Below are positions 1-7,245 of a stretch of 10,932 nt of DNA, one piece after another. The notes under the pieces were generated by a model that was not told the origin of the DNA, made no database searches, and saw only the letters and a program-made list of their open reading frames with translations. How positions within the stretch are numbered: the stretch's first letter is position 1; each line of letters starts with the position of its first letter. The position numbers and the translations under genes were made by a program. Source of the stretch: an uncultured Blautia sp. (GTDB lineage Bacteria; Bacillota; Clostridia; Lachnospirales; Lachnospiraceae); NCBI GenBank assembly GCA_938028845.1, contig CALIZJ010000313.1:1-10932 (forward strand). The letters run 5' to 3'.

Positions 1-479
1 TGATCCTGGACGCCACACCGAATCTGAACTTTGTGGTGGACCGGGAGCTGCGGATCCGGGAATGCAACAAAAAAGCCCAGGAATTCTTAAAGGTCTCCAG
101 GGAAGAGGCGCTGGAAAGCTATATCTTTGAGTATATTGACGAGGAAGATGTGACCCAGGTCTTTGACACGGGGACTCCGGTGATACGCAAAAAACTGGAT
201 CTTAAAGATCTGGGGATCATTGCTCTGGAAACGGTGGTCTACATTGAGAAAAAAGACTGTGTGCTGGTGATCCTCCAGGATGTATCAAAGGAAGAAAAAG
301 CGCGGGAGCAGCGGTTTAAGAGAAAGCTGGAGACCATGGAGATCGCCCAGCAGGTGATCAACAAGCAGATGATGGTGGCCCAGGAGATCGCAGGGCTTTT
401 AGGCGAGACCACGGCGGAGACAAAAGTGACCCTTACGAAGCTTCGGGATTCTGTCCTTTTGGAAGACGAGGGGGAGTAG
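1..479 (+). CDS. C-terminal part of a PAS-domain protein, probably sensory [FeFe] hydrogenase (HydS-like)
   Basis: The reading frame is open from the first base (complete codons from base 3, starting ILDATPNLNF), so the gene starts before the window; the GTG at 33 is internal. The visible ~159 residues hold a PAS-like fold: an N-terminal strand reading FVVDRELRIRECNKKAQEFL, a middle with SREEALESYIFEYI, and a closing strand CVLVILQDVSKEEK. A charged helix follows (KAREQRFKRKLETMEIAQQV), then a helical tail. No hydrogenase motif is inside the window. The hydrogenase call rests on context: in Clostridia, group C [FeFe] hydrogenases carry a C-terminal PAS domain and sit directly upstream of a SpoIIE/PP2C-like phosphatase, as here with one base between the genes. 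The usual view is that they sense H2 or redox state rather than act in bulk metabolism. It could instead be another PAS signalling protein; the missing upstream part would decide. Confidence 0.6.
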   Translation, partial: ILDATPNLNFVVDRELRIRECNKKAQEFLKVSREEALESYIFEYIDEEDVTQVFDTGTPVIRKKLDLKDLGIIALETVVYIEKKDCVLVILQDVSKEEKAREQRFKRKLETMEIAQQVINKQMMVAQEIAGLLGETTAETKVTLTKLRDSVLLEDEGE

Positions 480-480
480 G

Positions 481-1653
481 ATGAACGTTGGTATTGATGT
501 GGCATGGAAAAGCCTGAATAAGTACGAAGAGGAGCTCTGCGGGGACAAGGTTGAGATCCATAAGACCAGGGATTCGGATATGGTGATCCTGGCGGACGGC
601 ATGGGCAGCGGGGTGAAGGCAAATATCCTTGCCACCCTTACTTCCAGGATATTGGGCACCATGTTCCTTGAAGGGGCTCCCATTGAGGACTGTGTGGAGA
701 CGATCGCTAAGACCCTTCCCATTTGCCAGGAAAGGAAGACGGCTTATGCGACTTTCAGCATCCTTCAGATCTTCCATAACGGAAGCGCCTATCTGGCGGA
801 GTTTGACAACCCGGTGTGCGTGTTCATCCGTGATAAAAAGATCGTGGATTACCCCTACCAGGAGCGCATGATAGAAGGAAAGAAGATCCGGGAGTACCGG
901 TTCCAGGTGAAAAAGAACGACTGCTTTGTGCTGATGAGCGACGGAGTGATCTATGCCGGGGCAGGGGAGATCCTGAATCTCGGCTGGACCTGGGAGAGTA
1001 TGGCGGATTATACCTTAAAGTGTACAAAGGAAACCCTTTCTGCCGCCCGGCTTGCCAGCCTCTTGAGCGAAGCCTGCAACGACCTTTACGAGCAGAAGCC
1101 GGGGGATGATACCACGGTGGCTGTAGTACGGGTCCGTGAGCAGCAGGTGGTGAATATCTTTACAGGCCCCCCTGAGAAGAAAGAGGACGATGAGCGGATC
1201 ATGAGGGATTTCATGCATTCGCCCGGGAAGAAGGTGGTCTGCGGCGGGACCACCGCCAATATCGCGGCCAGGATCCTTGGAAAAGAGATCATCACCGTTG
1301 TGGATCATACGGATCCGGACGTGCCGCCTGCGGCTGCGCTGGAAGGCATCGATCTGGTGACGGAGGGCGTGCTGACTCTTGGAAAGACGCTGAAGCTTTT
1401 GAAACAGTATGCTTCGGATGATTTCGATGCGGACTTTTTTGATGAGCTGGACGCAGACAATGGAGCGTCCAGACTGGCAAAGATGATCATCGAGGAATGT
1501 ACGGATGTGAACCTGTTTGTGGGAAAGGCGGTAAACGCCGTACACAGGGACAGCAGTCTTTCCTTTGACCTGAGCATGCGCATGAATCTGATCGATCAGA
1601 TGGCAGAAACGCTGAAAGCACTGGACCGGCAGGTGACCGTGACGTATTATTGA
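481..1653 (+). CDS. SpoIIE/PP2C-type serine/threonine phosphatase with an extra C-terminal domain
   Basis: The protein has 390 residues and starts at an ATG one base after the upstream stop, with a GAGGGGGA ribosome site inside the end of the upstream gene, so the two are translationally coupled. Residues ~1-220 form a SpoIIE-type PP2C phosphatase domain. The metal-binding motifs are visible: ILADGMGSG with Asp39-Gly40, LMSDGV with Asp154-Gly155, and PGDDTT with Asp209-Asp210. Such enzymes use Mn/Mg to remove phosphate from Ser/Thr of partner proteins, often anti-sigma or anti-anti-sigma factors. No membrane segment or sensor domain is seen, so it is probably cytosolic and takes its signal from the adjacent PAS protein. 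Residues ~222-390 are a further domain with the motif KKVVCGGTTANIAARILGKE (250-269) that I cannot assign. The substrate is unknown. The phosphatase call is firm; the link to a sensory hydrogenase is inference. Confidence 0.85.
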   Translation: MNVGIDVAWKSLNKYEEELCGDKVEIHKTRDSDMVILADGMGSGVKANILATLTSRILGTMFLEGAPIEDCVETIAKTLPICQERKTAYATFSILQIFHNGSAYLAEFDNPVCVFIRDKKIVDYPYQERMIEGKKIREYRFQVKKNDCFVLMSDGVIYAGAGEILNLGWTWESMADYTLKCTKETLSAARLASLLSEACNDLYEQKPGDDTTVAVVRVREQQVVNIFTGPPEKKEDDERIMRDFMHSPGKKVVCGGTTANIAARILGKEIITVVDHTDPDVPPAAALEGIDLVTEGVLTLGKTLKLLKQYASDDFDADFFDELDADNGASRLAKMIIEECTDVNLFVGKAVNAVHRDSSLSFDLSMRMNLIDQMAETLKALDRQVTVTYY

Positions 1654-1657
1654 CATC

Positions 1658-1686
1658 TTGACGAACTCCTTAGAAAGTGCTATATT
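1658..1686 (+). promoter_or_regulatory. yebC promoter (sigma-A type, extended -10)
   Basis: The -35 box TTGACG (1658-1663) and the -10 box TATATT (1681-1686) are separated by 17 bp, and a TGC triplet directly before the -10 makes it an extended -10. The promoter begins just after the phosphatase stop codon at 1651-1653. The predicted transcript start near 1693 gives yebC a leader of roughly 80 nt. There is no terminator between the phosphatase gene and this promoter, so read-through from upstream is also possible. Confidence 0.7.
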
Positions 1687-1770
1687 TTAGCAGGAACTGT
1701 GCCGTCCGGCGTCAGAAAGCCCTGGGCCGGAGGGAAAAAATAAAGAAACAATCAAAGGAGAAATGAGCAG

Positions 1771-2499
1771 ATGTCAGGACATTCAAAATTTGCCAATATT
1801 AAGCATAAGAAAGAAAAAAATGATGCAAAAAAGGGAAAGATCTTTACCGTGATCGGCCGTGAGATCGTAATGGCTGTAAAAGCCGGCGGCCCGGACCCGA
1901 ATAACAACAGCAAGCTCCGTGATGTGATCGCCAAGGCAAAGGCCAACAATATGCCAAACGATACCATTGAAAGAGGTATCAAGAAGGCTGCAGGCGCAGA
2001 TTCTGCGGACAATTATGAAAGAGCCGTTTACGAAGGCTACGGCCCCAACGGCGTTGCGATCATCGTAGAGACCCTTACGGATAATAAGAACCGTACCGCA
2101 GGAAATGTGAGAAGCGCATTTACCAAAGGAAACGGCAGCATCGGTACCCAGGGCTGCGTATCCTTTATGTTTGACCAGAAGGGCCAGATCCTCATCGACA
2201 AGGAAGAGTGCGACATGGATGCAGACGAGCTGATGATGACAGCTCTGGATGCAGGCGCTGAGGATTTCAGCGAGGAGGAGGACAGCTTCGAGGTCCTGAC
2301 TGCTCCGGATGATTTCAGCGCAGTGCGGGAAGCTCTGGAAGCCGCAGGCGTGCCTCTTCTGGAAGCCCAGGTGGCCATGATCCCTCAGACCTATGTGGAG
2401 CTTACCGATGAGAAAGCCATCAAGGATCTGCAGAAGACCCTGGATCTTCTGGAGGACGATGATGATGTGACGGATGTCTGGCACAACTGGGATGAATAA
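1771..2499 (+). CDS. yebC: YebC/PmpR family protein (TACO1 family)
   Basis: The protein has 242 residues, the normal full length for the family, and begins with the diagnostic MSGHSKFANIKHKKEKNDAK. Other family signatures are KAKANNMPNDTIERGIKKAAG, VYEGYGPNGVAIIVETLTDN and the acidic C-terminal region ending DDVTDVWHNWDE. An AAAGGAG ribosome site lies 10 bases before the ATG. YebC/PmpR proteins are cytosolic three-domain proteins. They were first described as DNA-binding transcriptional regulators (PmpR). More recent work on this family and on mitochondrial TACO1 supports a role in translation, especially through proline-rich stretches. It has its own promoter and a strong terminator, so it can form a single-gene transcription unit. 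Nothing in the sequence is abnormal. Confidence 0.97.
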   Translation: MSGHSKFANIKHKKEKNDAKKGKIFTVIGREIVMAVKAGGPDPNNNSKLRDVIAKAKANNMPNDTIERGIKKAAGADSADNYERAVYEGYGPNGVAIIVETLTDNKNRTAGNVRSAFTKGNGSIGTQGCVSFMFDQKGQILIDKEECDMDADELMMTALDAGAEDFSEEEDSFEVLTAPDDFSAVREALEAAGVPLLEAQVAMIPQTYVELTDEKAIKDLQKTLDLLEDDDDVTDVWHNWDE

Positions 2500-2541
2500 G
2501 ATCCGTCAGATCCCCCTTTTTAGATGAAGAATGCAGACAGG

Positions 2542-2592
2542 ACTCCCCGGGAGAAGCGCGAGAGAAAGCGTTTCTTCCGGGGAGTTTTTTTT
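2542..2592 (+). terminator. Strong intrinsic terminator after yebC
   Basis: The arm ACTCCCCGG (2542-2550) pairs perfectly with CCGGGGAGT (2577-2585). The stem extends inward through GAGAAGCGC (2551-2559) against GCGTTTCTT (2568-2576) with two G-U pairs, giving about 18 bp with an 8-nt loop. An uninterrupted run of eight T follows (2585-2592). It separates the yebC unit from the hipBA unit. Confidence 0.95.
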
Positions 2593-2624
2593 CTTGCTGA
2601 TTTGGCCAATATATTATCTTAATC

Positions 2625-2653
2625 TTGAAAAAATAGGTAATTTGGGTTAAAAT
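2625..2653 (+). promoter_or_regulatory. hipB promoter, predicting a leaderless transcript
   Basis: TTGAAA (2625-2630) and TAAAAT (2648-2653) are separated by 17 bp. The normal -10 to start spacing puts the first transcribed base at about 2660-2661, at the hipB ATG. No Shine-Dalgarno sequence is seen before that ATG, which fits. A weak inverted repeat (TATTATCTTAA at 2612-2622 against TTAAAATATTA at 2647-2657, 9 of 11 matching) brackets the promoter. It could be an autoregulatory HipB site, but the region is so AT-rich that chance is a real alternative. Confidence 0.6.
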
Positions 2654-2660
2654 ATTAGCT

Positions 2661-2999
2661 ATGAATGAATTTGTTTTTAATCGAAGAACCCCAAAAGAAA
2701 TCGACAAGCTCATTGCAGAGAGAGTCCGGAATGTCCGAAAGCGCAGAAAAATATCGCAGAAAAAATTAAGCGAAAGGTCGGGAGTAAGCTTAGGGTCTGT
2801 GAAGCGTTTTGAGAGTACCGGCGATATTTCTCTGGTATCCCTTACAAAGATCGCCATAGCTTTGGAGATGGAGGTGGATCTGGAAGCATTGTTTGAAAAT
2901 GTGCCTTTTTTATCCATAGAGGAGGTCATTAATGAAAGAAACGAAGACATTGCATATAAGATACCATGGACGAAAAGTAGGAACAATTGCCTTAGATAA
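2661..2999 (+). CDS. hipB: HipB-like antitoxin, Xre-family HTH regulator
   Basis: The protein has 112 residues. A lambda-repressor/Xre-type helix-turn-helix lies at residues ~18-75: RVRNVRKRRKISQKKLSERS, then GVSLGSVKRFESTG as the recognition helix region, then SLVSLTKIAIAL. HipB proteins dimerise, bind HipA to neutralise it and repress the operon. The start chosen is the first in-frame ATG; the next in-frame Met (70) lies inside the HTH. There is no Shine-Dalgarno sequence, and the promoter places the transcript start at this ATG. The last 22 codons overlap hipA in another frame (2932-2999), so the tail INERNEDIAYKIPWTKSRNN is encoded by bases that also encode the HipA N-terminus. The protein is longer than E. 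coli HipB (88 residues). Its assignment as antitoxin comes mainly from the partner gene. Confidence 0.85.
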   Translation: MNEFVFNRRTPKEIDKLIAERVRNVRKRRKISQKKLSERSGVSLGSVKRFESTGDISLVSLTKIAIALEMEVDLEALFENVPFLSIEEVINERNEDIAYKIPWTKSRNNCLR

Positions 3000-4071
3000 A
3001 AGAAATCTGGCTGCCTTTCAATATGATAAAGAATGGCTCGCAGACGGTTTCTCTATCAGCCCGTTCTCACTTCCACTGGAGCCGTGTGTGTTCTTGCCGA
3101 AGCCGGATCCCTTTGATGGACTTTTCGGCGTTTTTGCAGACAGCCTGCCAGATGGATGGGGACGACTTTTGGTGGATCGTCTTATGCTCAGAAATCATCT
3201 GAATCCCTATGAAATAGGCAATATAGACAGACTGGCGATTGTTGGCGGTTCTGGAATGGGAGCTTTGTGCTATGAGCCGGAATACCATTTTGATACCGGA
3301 AACATTTCTATAGATCTGGACGAAATTTCCAGAGAATGTCAAAAGATCTTAAATACTGATACGACTGATAAGAATAAGCTGGATGATCTCTTCCGGCTGG
3401 GAGGTTCTTCCGGCGGAGCAAGGCCAAAGATTTTAACAAAAATAGATGGAGAAGACTGGATCATAAAATTTCCAGCATCGGCCGATCATGGGGATGTGGG
3501 AAGACAGGAATATCTATATTCTTTATGTGCCAAAGAATGCGGAATAGAAATGGCTGAAACCAGGTTGTTTCCCTCCAAAGTGTGCGGAGGATATTTTGGT
3601 ACAAAACGATTCGACAGACGTAAAAAAGAAGACGGCTCTATAGAAAGGGTGCATATGTTGTCTGCTTCAGCCATATTGGAAACCTCTCATCGTATTCCGA
3701 ATCTTGATTATGAAATTCTGATGAAGCTGACTTTAGAACTTACGAAAGACTATACAGAGCTGGAAAAACTGTATCGCCTTATGTGCTTTAACGTCTTTGC
3801 CCATAACAGGGATGATCATTCAAAGAATTTTACCTATCTTTATGAAGAAAATGAAGGCCGGTGGATACTTTCTCCAGCTTATGACCTTACTTACAGCTAT
3901 TCCATCGGAGGAGAACATGCGACTACAGTACATGGAAACGGAAGAAATCCCGGCCTTGGAGATATACTTAAAGTGGCAGAGTCGATTGGTATGGACTATG
4001 GTACAGCCAAAGGAATCGCGGAGGATATTTACGAATGTGTAAAAGAACGACTGAAAGAATACTTGAGATAG
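2932..4071 (+). CDS. hipA: HipA-family serine/threonine kinase toxin
   Basis: The protein has 379 residues, shorter than E. coli HipA (440). The N-terminal subdomain is present (residues ~1-110, with GFSISPFSLPLE and LFGVFADSLPDGWGRLLVDR), so this is not a split HipS/HipT arrangement. The glycine-rich loop GGSSGGARPK spans residues 157-166; by alignment by eye, Ser159 corresponds to the autophosphorylated Ser150 of E. coli HipA. IIKF holds the likely ATP lysine (Lys179). The catalytic loop is HNRDDHSKNF with Asp294 at the position of Asp309, and SPAYDL gives the metal-binding Asp318. All key residues are present, so the kinase is probably active. E. coli HipA phosphorylates glutamyl-tRNA synthetase; the target here is not shown by sequence. 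The start ATG follows a strong AGAGGAGG site (2918-2925) inside hipB. Confidence 0.93.
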   Translation: MKETKTLHIRYHGRKVGTIALDKRNLAAFQYDKEWLADGFSISPFSLPLEPCVFLPKPDPFDGLFGVFADSLPDGWGRLLVDRLMLRNHLNPYEIGNIDRLAIVGGSGMGALCYEPEYHFDTGNISIDLDEISRECQKILNTDTTDKNKLDDLFRLGGSSGGARPKILTKIDGEDWIIKFPASADHGDVGRQEYLYSLCAKECGIEMAETRLFPSKVCGGYFGTKRFDRRKKEDGSIERVHMLSASAILETSHRIPNLDYEILMKLTLELTKDYTELEKLYRLMCFNVFAHNRDDHSKNFTYLYEENEGRWILSPAYDLTYSYSIGGEHATTVHGNGRNPGLGDILKVAESIGMDYGTAKGIAEDIYECVKERLKEYLR

Positions 4072-4108
4072 ATTTCTAATGATTGAAGAAGAAGGAGAGT
4101 GAGGATCT

Positions 4109-5260
4109 TTGAAGATAGTAATTGCCATCGATTCTTTAAAGGGTAGCCTGACCTCAATGGAGGCAGGACGCGCGGTGGAAGAAGGGATAAAAAGAGTATT
4201 CCCGGAGGCGGAGATCTCGGTGTTCCCTATGGCTGACGGAGGGGAAGGAACGGCAGAGGCCCTTGTGTGCGGCATGGGCGGCAGATGGGAAAGCGTTCTG
4301 GTACAGGATCCCCTTGGAAGAGAGATCACCGGCAGATACGGGATCCTGGAGAAAAGAAAAACCGCTGTGATCGAGATGGCAGCGGCGGCTGGCCTGACTT
4401 TACTGAGGCCGGAAGAACGGGATCCTTTAAAAGCGTCCACCTTCGGCGTGGGACAGATGATCTGTGACGGGATCAAAAAAGGCTGCCGGACATTCCTTCT
4501 GGGAATCGGCGGGAGCGCCACCAACGACGGGGGAGCAGGTATGCTGAAAGCGCTGGGATACGAGCTTCTGGACGAAGAGGGAAAACCGATCCCTCCCGGG
4601 GCAGAAGGCTTATCACATCTAAAGCAGATCCGGACGGACAAGGTACGGCCGGAGCTATATGAATGTACATTTTACATCGCCTGTGATGTGACCAACCCTT
4701 TGTGCGGCGAAAATGGCTGCAGCGCAGTCTTCGGCCCCCAAAAGGGAGCGGATCCGGATATGATCGAAAAGATGGACGGATGGCTTCTTCATTTTGCCGG
4801 GCTGACGGAAAAACTCCGCCTGGGGATCTCCAGGAACCATCCCGGAGCCGGGGCAGCCGGCGGGCTGGGCTTTGCTTTTCTGGCGTATACCAATGCAAAG
4901 CTGGAATCGGGGGTACAGATGGTTTTGAGGGAATCGGGCATGGAAGAACATATCCGGGACGCAGACCTTGTGATCACAGGAGAGGGAAAACTGGACGGGC
5001 AGACGGCTATGGGAAAGGCTCCTATCGGTGTGGCCAAACTGGCAAAAAGACACAACAAGCCGGTCATTGCTTTTTCCGGGGCTGCGGGTGAGGATGCAGG
5101 GATCTGCAATCAGGAAGGGATCGACGCTTTCTTCCCTATCGTACGAAAGCCTGTTTCTATAGAAGAAGCTATGGAAACGTCAGCCGCGAAGAAAAATATG
5201 TCGGATACTGCAGAGCAGGTATTCCGGCTTATCCGGACATTTATACATAAAGGACACTAA
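4109..5260 (+). CDS. glxK: Glycerate kinase (GlxK/GarK family)
   Basis: The protein has 383 residues, the usual family length. It converts D-glycerate and ATP to phosphoglycerate; characterised E. coli members make 2-phosphoglycerate. Family signatures in order are IAIDSLKGSL (5-14), MADGGEGTAEAL (41-52), LGIGGSATNDGGAGM (131-145), CDVTNPLCG (192-200), FGPQKGA (208-214), PGAGAAGGLGFAF (245-257) and ITGEGKLDGQTAMGKAP (289-305). The start is TTG at 4109, chosen because MKIVIAIDSLKGS is the conserved N-terminus and an AAGGAGAG site lies about 9 bases upstream. It begins 37 bases after hipA with no terminator between, so it may share hipBA transcription. No neighbouring glyoxylate, tartronate or glucarate gene shows where its glycerate comes from. 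The codons are visibly richer in G and C than those of hipBA. Confidence 0.95.
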   Translation: MKIVIAIDSLKGSLTSMEAGRAVEEGIKRVFPEAEISVFPMADGGEGTAEALVCGMGGRWESVLVQDPLGREITGRYGILEKRKTAVIEMAAAAGLTLLRPEERDPLKASTFGVGQMICDGIKKGCRTFLLGIGGSATNDGGAGMLKALGYELLDEEGKPIPPGAEGLSHLKQIRTDKVRPELYECTFYIACDVTNPLCGENGCSAVFGPQKGADPDMIEKMDGWLLHFAGLTEKLRLGISRNHPGAGAAGGLGFAFLAYTNAKLESGVQMVLRESGMEEHIRDADLVITGEGKLDGQTAMGKAPIGVAKLAKRHNKPVIAFSGAAGEDAGICNQEGIDAFFPIVRKPVSIEEAMETSAAKKNMSDTAEQVFRLIRTFIHKGH

Positions 5261-5320
5261 GGAACGTGTTTTTGATCGCTTTAGAAGGAAAACAGTGATC
5301 GGAAAGGAAGGGATAAGAGT

Positions 5321-7135
5321 ATGAAAAAGAGAATCGCAGCAAGCCTTTGCACTCTGCTTCTTATTTTTGGAACGGTAAATGTGGGCTATGCGTCAGATTT
5401 CACGGATACTGCCGGAGAAGCTGTAATGGATACAGCGGTATTGAAAACAAGAACAGAAGAGGAAATTCAAAATGAGGAAGCACATCAAGATGCTGGATCA
5501 GACTACACAAAAGATATCCGGGAGTTTACAGACGGAACAGGGTTTACAGACGGATCTTCTGCCCCGGCAAATACCTGGGATGAAAAGGAGAGCGCCCAGA
5601 GCCCTGGGGAAGATAGGATTGTGGAAAACGGTCTTATCTATAGAAAATTAAGTGATGGCACACTCAGCCTTGTAGGCTATGAAGGAAATCCGGTGGACTG
5701 TATAATCCCTTCTTCTGTACAAAACATGACGGTTGTGCGTATTGCGGAAGGCGCTTTTATGAGCTGCGAAACGCTAAAAAGTGTGCAAATGCCGGATACA
5801 ATAATCATAATGGGCGTAAATGCCTTTCGCAGCTGTCGGAATTTGGAATATATAAAACTTTCAAACAGGCTGGAAGGGATTCCGCGGGATGCCTTTGCCC
5901 TTTGTACCGGATTATTGGAGATAAAAATCCCCGGGAGTGTAAAGGGTATTTCCATGGAAGCGTTTGCTCTGTGTGATTCTCTGAAAGAAGCAGAATTTGA
6001 AGAGGGCATTCGTGCAATCCGTATGGATGCCTTCAGTTATTGTAAAAGCTTGAAAGAAGTCGTGTTTCCAAGCACAGTACAGCGAATCGAGGATGGTGCC
6101 TTTAATGGCAGCGGTCTTGAAAAGGCTACCTTTATGAATCGAGGCTGTGTGCTTGAAGGAGATTATATATTTCCTTTGAAAACTGTTCTGTATGGATATA
6201 CCGGATCTACAGCCCAGGTATATGCGGATCAGAATGGACATATGTTTATCGCCATAGAGGATAGCGAGCTGGAAACTGCAGACTTGCTGGGAATTGGGAT
6301 CGCCGAAAAAGATGCCATCAATATCACATGGCGGGCAGTACCTTATGCAGACGGTTACGAGGTATTCCGGAAAAAGAATGGGCAATGGGTCAAGATCGCG
6401 GACTGCGGCAGTGGCACAAATAATTATACGGATAGTGACACACAGATAGGGCGGATTTATACCTATACGGTCAGAGCGTACAGAAAGAGTACAGAAGGGA
6501 TGCTCTATGGAAAACGGGACGAAAACGGTCTGTGGATACGGCAATATTTTGATCAGACTCCGGTTGCAATCCGGGATACCAGGCGTCTTTCGGACGGTTC
6601 TCTGGGGATTAAGTGGGAAACCCGCAGAAAAGCAGAAGGCTATGAGATTTTTCGCAAAGAGGCAGGCGGATCCTGGAAACGTATAAAAACAGTGGGAAAG
6701 GTCAACTCTTACCGGGATAAAACCTGCAGGCCGGGTACGCGGTACTATTACCGTGTGAGAGCCTATGCCCATGGTCCGGCCGGAAAAGTTATTTATAATG
6801 AAGGAAAAGGTCCGGACATCAGCCTTGTTTCACGTCTGCTCCAGTCATCTGTAAAGGCAGAGGCTGTGGGAAGGGGACAGGTGCGTATTTCCTGGACCAG
6901 ACAATCGGGTGTGACAGGTTACATGGTCTGCCGCCGGGAAGAGGGAACCTCCAAATGGACACGTATTTATGCGGCCGGCGCCGGCCTTTCCTCCTATGTG
7001 GATAAAACGGCAAAGAGGGGAAAAACCTATTATTATATGGTAAGAGCTTATAAAAAAGCTGATGAAAAAGGAGAAATTTTTAAAAATATTTATGGACCTT
7101 ATTTAAAGAATGGAATTCGTGTTAAGATCCTGTAA
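5321..7135 (+). CDS. Secreted BspA-like LRR_5 protein with three fibronectin type III-like domains
   Basis: The protein has 604 residues. Residues 1-24 are a signal peptide: KKR, a hydrophobic core LCTLLLIFGTV, and a likely cut after VGYA. An acidic low-complexity linker runs to about residue 96. Residues ~100-275 carry about six 23-residue LRR_5 (BspA/TpLRR) repeats with the pattern I..AF..C..L..I..P, for example IAEGAFMSCETLKSVQMPDT and MEAFALCDSLKEAEF. Three FnIII-like modules follow at ~325-390, ~415-485 and ~510-580. Each contains a W, then GYEVFRK, GYEIFRK or GYMVCRR, and ends YTVRAY, YYRVRAY or YYMVRAY. There is no LPXTG, SLH, choline-binding or C-terminal membrane segment, so it is probably released or held non-covalently. 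Such proteins often bind host or cell-surface ligands; the ligand is unknown. The start has a GGAAGGGA-type site at about 5305. No clear promoter was found in the 60 bases after glxK. Confidence 0.88.
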   Translation: MKKRIAASLCTLLLIFGTVNVGYASDFTDTAGEAVMDTAVLKTRTEEEIQNEEAHQDAGSDYTKDIREFTDGTGFTDGSSAPANTWDEKESAQSPGEDRIVENGLIYRKLSDGTLSLVGYEGNPVDCIIPSSVQNMTVVRIAEGAFMSCETLKSVQMPDTIIIMGVNAFRSCRNLEYIKLSNRLEGIPRDAFALCTGLLEIKIPGSVKGISMEAFALCDSLKEAEFEEGIRAIRMDAFSYCKSLKEVVFPSTVQRIEDGAFNGSGLEKATFMNRGCVLEGDYIFPLKTVLYGYTGSTAQVYADQNGHMFIAIEDSELETADLLGIGIAEKDAINITWRAVPYADGYEVFRKKNGQWVKIADCGSGTNNYTDSDTQIGRIYTYTVRAYRKSTEGMLYGKRDENGLWIRQYFDQTPVAIRDTRRLSDGSLGIKWETRRKAEGYEIFRKEAGGSWKRIKTVGKVNSYRDKTCRPGTRYYYRVRAYAHGPAGKVIYNEGKGPDISLVSRLLQSSVKAEAVGRGQVRISWTRQSGVTGYMVCRREEGTSKWTRIYAAGAGLSSYVDKTAKRGKTYYYMVRAYKKADEKGEIFKNIYGPYLKNGIRVKIL

Positions 7136-7164
7136 ATTCAACTTTGAATAGCCGGATAAAACAG

Positions 7165-7214
7165 AAGGGTGAAAAGCTGTGGCCGATACGCTGCTTTTCA
7201 CCCTTGAATTTTTT
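7165..7214 (+). terminator. Intrinsic terminator after the LRR/FnIII gene
   Basis: The arm AAGGGTGAAAAGC (7165-7177) pairs perfectly over 13 bp with GCTTTTCACCCTT (7193-7205), with a 15-nt loop. Six T follow at 7209-7214. It lies between two convergent genes. On the minus strand the T-run after the stem is poor (broken by C and G), so it probably serves mainly the plus-strand gene and only weakly the FGGY kinase gene. Confidence 0.9.
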
Positions 7215-7245
7215 ATGTATTTCATTAAAACAGGGAAATAGAGTT

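Noticed and set aside
1015..1656. Long minus-strand ORF opposite the phosphatase gene (and similar antisense ORFs opposite yebC, glxK and the LRR gene)
   Set aside because: Their translations show no recognisable domain and mirror the codon use of the well-supported plus-strand genes; no ribosome sites or promoters accompany them.
1705..1731. Hairpin TCCGGC/GCCGGA in the yebC leader as a terminator or riboswitch
   Set aside because: Only 6 bp with a 15-nt loop, followed by an A-run and not T, and no conserved riboswitch features; it may be chance.
2562..2576. Catabolite-response-element-like string AGAAAGCGTTTCTT
   Set aside because: It lies inside the yebC terminator stem and loop, downstream of the gene and far from the hipB promoter, and the outer positions do not fit the consensus.
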